Origin: Lachnospiraceae bacterium
GTDB taxonomy: Bacteria; Bacillota; Clostridia; Lachnospirales; Lachnospiraceae
Direction: 5' to 3'
DNA: 64,000 nt
Assembly: GCA_902363665.1 (NCBI GenBank)
Contig: CABJAW010000005.1
Coordinates: forward strand, 186,001-250,000
The translations under genes were made by a program, and so were the position numbers. Under the pieces are notes generated by a model, which was not told where the DNA came from, ran no database searches, and was given only the letters and a program-made list of their open reading frames with translations. Shown one piece after another: positions 62,901 to 64,000 of this stretch; position 1 is the stretch's first letter, and each line of letters begins with the position of its first letter.

Positions 62901-63274
62901 TAGAAACCCTGACCACTGATGAAAACGGTCATGCAACCAGCGGACTGCTTGCAATCGGAACTTATAAGGATGGCAAATTTGATAAGGCAGCCACTTATTA
63001 TCTGGTTGAGACCAAAGCACCGGAAGGATATCAGCTGGATGAGACCAAGCATGAAGTGACATTTACTTATGTAGATGACAAAACCCCAGTGATTGAAGTC
63101 ATCCAGAAAGTGACGAACGAGAAGCTTCCGGAGGACACCCCGTCTGTAAGTAACCCGAAAACAGGCGATGACACCAACCTCTGGATTCCGGCCCTGTGCC
63201 TGATCCTTTCCACAGGCGGTCTGATCGGCATGGGTGTGGCATCCAGAAGAAAGAAGAAAAAAGGGGGCAGATAG
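56930..63274 (+). CDS. Giant Cna-B-repeat cell-surface protein with NPKTG sorting signal
   Basis: 2,114 residues from ATG 56930 (AGAGGTAG upstream). Signal peptide (ILSGVMAAVTILSTVISPLT), acidic stalk (about 140-230), a probable thioester/TQXA-like domain (ATAYCVQPSKAGPGDGVYKI), then about 14 Cna-B/SpaA modules, each about 70-130 residues, most opening with a Lys-containing strand (for example ATLEIVKKDRKSNKAIAGAV) and closing with a Glu motif (YLKEISVPNGYLLD); such Lys/Glu pairs form isopeptide bonds. Sorting signal NPKTGDD, hydrophobic helix and RRKKKKGGR tail. Probable surface adhesin anchored by the downstream sortase. Confidence 0.93.
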   Translation: MKSKYRFRRILSGVMAAVTILSTVISPLTVYASEEPKTAEPPAYESVKDLLDEEEVVKANDLELEVGQEFDVSSDRTNLEIKDESKVKVIFQKAENDAGENFSTSHADTYHAVYYVEPVNQNHPVYQIGRNLIVKEPVTAAQSEPQTEQAVTEEDTGSDDEEAASQEETETVPVETEIVEPETAESETEEAETEEPEETESEFQDGLSESEFDAALEESETENTTDAESGLTLSDVLEQAGEQDIDLIAMEDGETVSFTAVNTSTRATQDVNVTRGTAYYYADYGLGSYVTYKYTVKFGNVSATAYCVQPSKAGPGDGVYKITKLGDSKALAKVCYYGTKASGENGFFSEKHPDFSAGKQFIIVHLAASYANNSGDAFSGTNATGQALAMELYNYCMSQPEIPEVDMSFSNADVTAYISGNSQRTEEITFKASELQTITMKLPSGVRLHNVTTGKTSSVGASVEICGGTKFYLSAPLTQAVDVKGEWSSTMKGSIIKDYSAYKITTGSETQDLALVFGEGVTDEKYVDFKVSWVKQATLEIVKKDRKSNKAIAGAVYGVYSDKDGKNLITKMPATDANGASSVTITKTQDTVYLKEISVPNGYLLDTKAYDVKLVIGDTVKQTVTDAEQMASLTVYKLGEVLTGAKVTDDGVSFVYTEQKQKGAVYNVYAAEDIVSADGTIIYKKDALVKAGLTTGDDGSATLDKLYLGKYVVKEMQAPQNLVCTGESQEITLSYAGSNVEKVMGSVTFKNDRQKASVSVYKQDKETRKYLPGGTYGLYAGNDIKAADGTIVVKKDTLIEKAVTGTDGKAVYQADLPIANSYYMKELGAPAGYVRNGEDVYSFTFQYTTDKEATVSFNHTFQNERINAKIKLVKEDSETGKTAQGDATLEGAVYGLYAREDIVHPDGQTGVLYPAGTQIATLTTDTEGNAEVADLYLGKYYVKELTPPVGYLADTEEHDLECNDEGDLVQTVERTATSLEDVIKQPFQVIKAANNGKTDADLLKGVGFRAYLESSLKKNKDGSYDFASATPVVLTADGQTEMFTDERGYACSIPLAYGTYIVRETTTPHNFKPVDDFKVVISENNPDQPQVWRVLLDEEFEAKLKIVKKDDETKKSVLVPNTEFKVYDLDNKKYVEQVTTYPSTTVHKSYFTDENGCLILPQNLACGNYRIEEVTAPDGYTHSTNTVEIKVDSDTAYQEDPVSGDLIIEVDFENHPAKGRLTIRKEGEVVKGFDKDFTYEEASLAGAVFEVYASEDIYTADHQTDENGNRYLEYAKDTLVATVTTDETGSAVIENLPLGKYRVEEKKTPEGYTWNAKGEEVTFTYAGQDTPVVDEEVTFTNERQKVSITVEKQDAETGSVVAGAVFGLYNKNEIKSGDNVIVKADTLLQEITSDEKGQAHFTLDLPLGTYYVKEISAPDGFVSSDEVLEFDATYQGQDIQTIKLKSIKKNQPTTIEVTKFDLTTGVELNGASLSVLDEDGNVIDSWTSVKDEPHVIKYLTVGKTYILRESLAPHGYLKTTDVKFTIEDTAEIQKVEMQDHVPKALLIVNKKGEFLDKITLLDNVKGVVEHFFEYITGSLTDVTFEIRAAEDIKAADGVSPDYYSKDELVATVTTDANGVAEVSDLPVGKYYVKEVGTAYGYILDEEPRYVDLSYRDQDIPVVVYDEDWQNNRQKVKVNVLKKEKDTDRVLKGGIFGLYTRNDILSASGKVLMEADTLIELKTTDVDGKISFIADLPIDGTYYVKELYAPDGFVTTGEEQEFVFEYQGDKEAEVSYEFVFEDEPTTVELSKTDLTTGEELPGARLQLTDENGAVVEEWTSTKEPHIIKELVVGKSYTLTETKPADGYATAESITFTVENTVEIQKQVMEDDVTKVEISKTDITGDTEIEGAKLTITDENGNIVETWTSGKEPHYIEKLPIGKYTLKEEQAPNGYVVSEEITFEVADTAEIQKVAMKDDTAKGRLIIEKTDKDTGAALKGAEFELRDADGKVVETLTTDENGHATSGLLAIGTYKDGKFDKAATYYLVETKAPEGYQLDETKHEVTFTYVDDKTPVIEVIQKVTNEKLPEDTPSVSNPKTGDDTNLWIPALCLILSTGGLIGMGVASRRKKKKGGR

Positions 63275-63275
63275 G

Positions 63276-63770
63276 CTGAAACAATTATATTTTGCGTATG
63301 GAAGCAACATGGATCTGGACCAGATGGCATATCGGTGCCCAAAGGCGGAGGTGGTAGAAACCGTCCGCCTGGAGGGGTATCGGCTGACCTTTGCAGCCGC
63401 AGGAAGCGGTCTTGCCACCATCTTCCCGGAAGAGGGAAGCCATGTGGACGGCGTCCTCTGGTCACTGACTGGGGACTGCGAAAAGAGCCTGGATCTTTAT
63501 GAAGGCTATCCTGATTTTTACGACAAACAGGAAATCACCGTCAGGAATAAAGGCGGAAGAGAGATCAAAGCCATTGTCTATATCATGACAAAAGATTACA
63601 TGCAGAACTTTAATCCGCCCGGACGGTCGTACCTGACCGGAATCTTAAAGGGCTGCAGGCAGAATCAGATTCCAACAGAACCAATCCTGAAAGCAGCAAG
63701 GAAACCGCCTGTGCCGGGACAGACACAGAAGAGTCAGCCAAAGAAGAGAAAAGCCGGACAGGAACGATGA
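63276..63770 (+). CDS. Gamma-glutamylcyclotransferase-like (GGCT/AIG2) protein
   Basis: 164 residues. The N-terminal YFAYGSNMDLDQMAYRCPKA is the GGCT substrate loop; GVLWSLTGDCEKSLDLYEGY carries the catalytic Glu. Homologues start MK-x-LYFAYGSN; here the codon at the Met position is CTG (63276), with AAGGGGG 8 bp upstream and right after the surface-protein stop. The in-frame ATG at 63234 is inside that gene. C-terminal basic tail (KPPVPGQTQKSQPKKRK). Cleaves gamma-glutamyl amides; may act with the amidoligase. Confidence 0.87.
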   Translation: MKQLYFAYGSNMDLDQMAYRCPKAEVVETVRLEGYRLTFAAAGSGLATIFPEEGSHVDGVLWSLTGDCEKSLDLYEGYPDFYDKQEITVRNKGGREIKAIVYIMTKDYMQNFNPPGRSYLTGILKGCRQNQIPTEPILKAARKPPVPGQTQKSQPKKRKAGQER

Positions 63771-64000
63771 AAATCGTGAAAAAACTTTTTCAAGCGGTAT
63801 GTCTTGCTGCTCTTTTCTTAAGTGCCGGATTTCTGATTTACCACATGGTATATCTTCCAATGGAAAACAAAAAGCTGGTGGCAGAGCTGAAAGGGAATTT
63901 CCCGGAGCCGGAAGCTCCGGGAGCCTCAGGCTCTGAAAAGAAAGACCAACCAGCTGGAAGAAAATGCCCGGTGGCTACGGTAGACCTTGTTACTCTTCGG
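63767..64000 (+). CDS. Sortase (5' part, runs off the window)
   Basis: ATG 63767 overlaps the previous stop (ATGA). 78 codons are visible: N-terminal membrane anchor (LFQAVCLAALFLSAGFLIYH), then a linker ending ATVDLVTLR, which matches the region before the first strand of class B sortases (DLxxLR.xYPDxxGWL). The catalytic Cys and Arg are outside the window. Position after the NPKTG protein supports a dedicated sortase. Confidence 0.7.
   Translation, partial: MKIVKKLFQAVCLAALFLSAGFLIYHMVYLPMENKKLVAELKGNFPEPEAPGASGSEKKDQPAGRKCPVATVDLVTLR

Larger units (their letters stand above)
48872..64000. mobile_element. Second integrated element (conjugative-type cargo), left end and onward
   Basis: From the cupin break to the window end all recognisable genes are element-type: XRE regulator, PLD-like nuclease, ParM-like actin, RHH-like protein, DNA methyltransferase, amidoligase, Cna-B surface protein, gamma-glutamylcyclotransferase and sortase. 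No conjugation ATPase, relaxase or integrase is inside the window, so the type of element is inferred from cargo. The exact terminus is unknown; a junction at about 48872-48885 is proposed. Confidence 0.65.

Overview
The window looks like a chromosomal segment of a gut Firmicute of the Lachnospiraceae type. The signs are strong GGAGG ribosome-binding sites, CUT1 sugar transporters without their own ATPase paired with YesM/AraC-type two-component systems, a YerC TrpR-like regulator, a DUF1836 regulator, and conjugative-element cargo typical of this family. No genus can be assigned from sequence alone. Two mobile elements bracket about 47 kb of chromosome.

Left edge (1-1.9 kb): the end of an element carrying a large serine recombinase. 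It has cut into an ABC-transporter substrate-binding protein gene, whose 3' half remains at 1.9-2.5 kb. Next come deoB and a sugar-uptake cluster (3.9-12 kb): a histidine kinase divergent from a URO-D-fold protein, a CUT1 binding protein, two permeases and the matching AraC-type response regulator. An M20 peptidase, an aldo/keto reductase, a cysteine-desulfidase-like protein, YerC, a DUF1836 protein, pcrA, a small acidic membrane protein, rlmD, an NhaC antiporter and a PucR regulator follow (12-25.5 kb). Two copies of a ~143 bp miniature transposable element with perfect 8 bp target duplications lie in this stretch.

An AT-richer island (25.7-41.4 kb), all on the + strand, forms a complete uptake and oxidation system. 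It holds an MDR dehydrogenase, a GH78-type glycosidase, an IlvD/Edd dehydratase, a KDPG-aldolase-family protein, a KDG-kinase-family protein, an amidohydrolase that could be a lactonase, a histidine kinase and response regulator, a CUT1 binding protein, two permeases and a Gfo/Idh oxidoreductase. The two transcription units share a 20 bp upstream box. The inferred logic is import, glycoside cleavage, oxidation to a hexonate, dehydration, phosphorylation and aldol cleavage to pyruvate plus triose phosphate.

Then follows a TPP-riboswitch operon (41.4-47.9 kb). It has intact thiG and thiH, a collapsed thiS-thiF remnant and a truncated thiE remnant, and continues into two ABC exporter half-transporters. 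A MerR-type promoter with a 19 bp spacer drives a flavodoxin and a truncated cupin gene (48-48.9 kb).

The cupin gene is cut where the right-hand element begins (about 48.87 kb to beyond 64 kb). This element carries an XRE regulator with a perfect inverted-repeat operator pair, a PLD-nuclease/unknown gene pair, a ParM-like actin with a small partner, a ribbon-helix-helix-like protein, a C5 cytosine methyltransferase, an amidoligase, a 2,114-residue Cna-B-repeat surface protein, a gamma-glutamylcyclotransferase and the start of a sortase. Several of its genes lack a standard start codon where homology says the protein begins.
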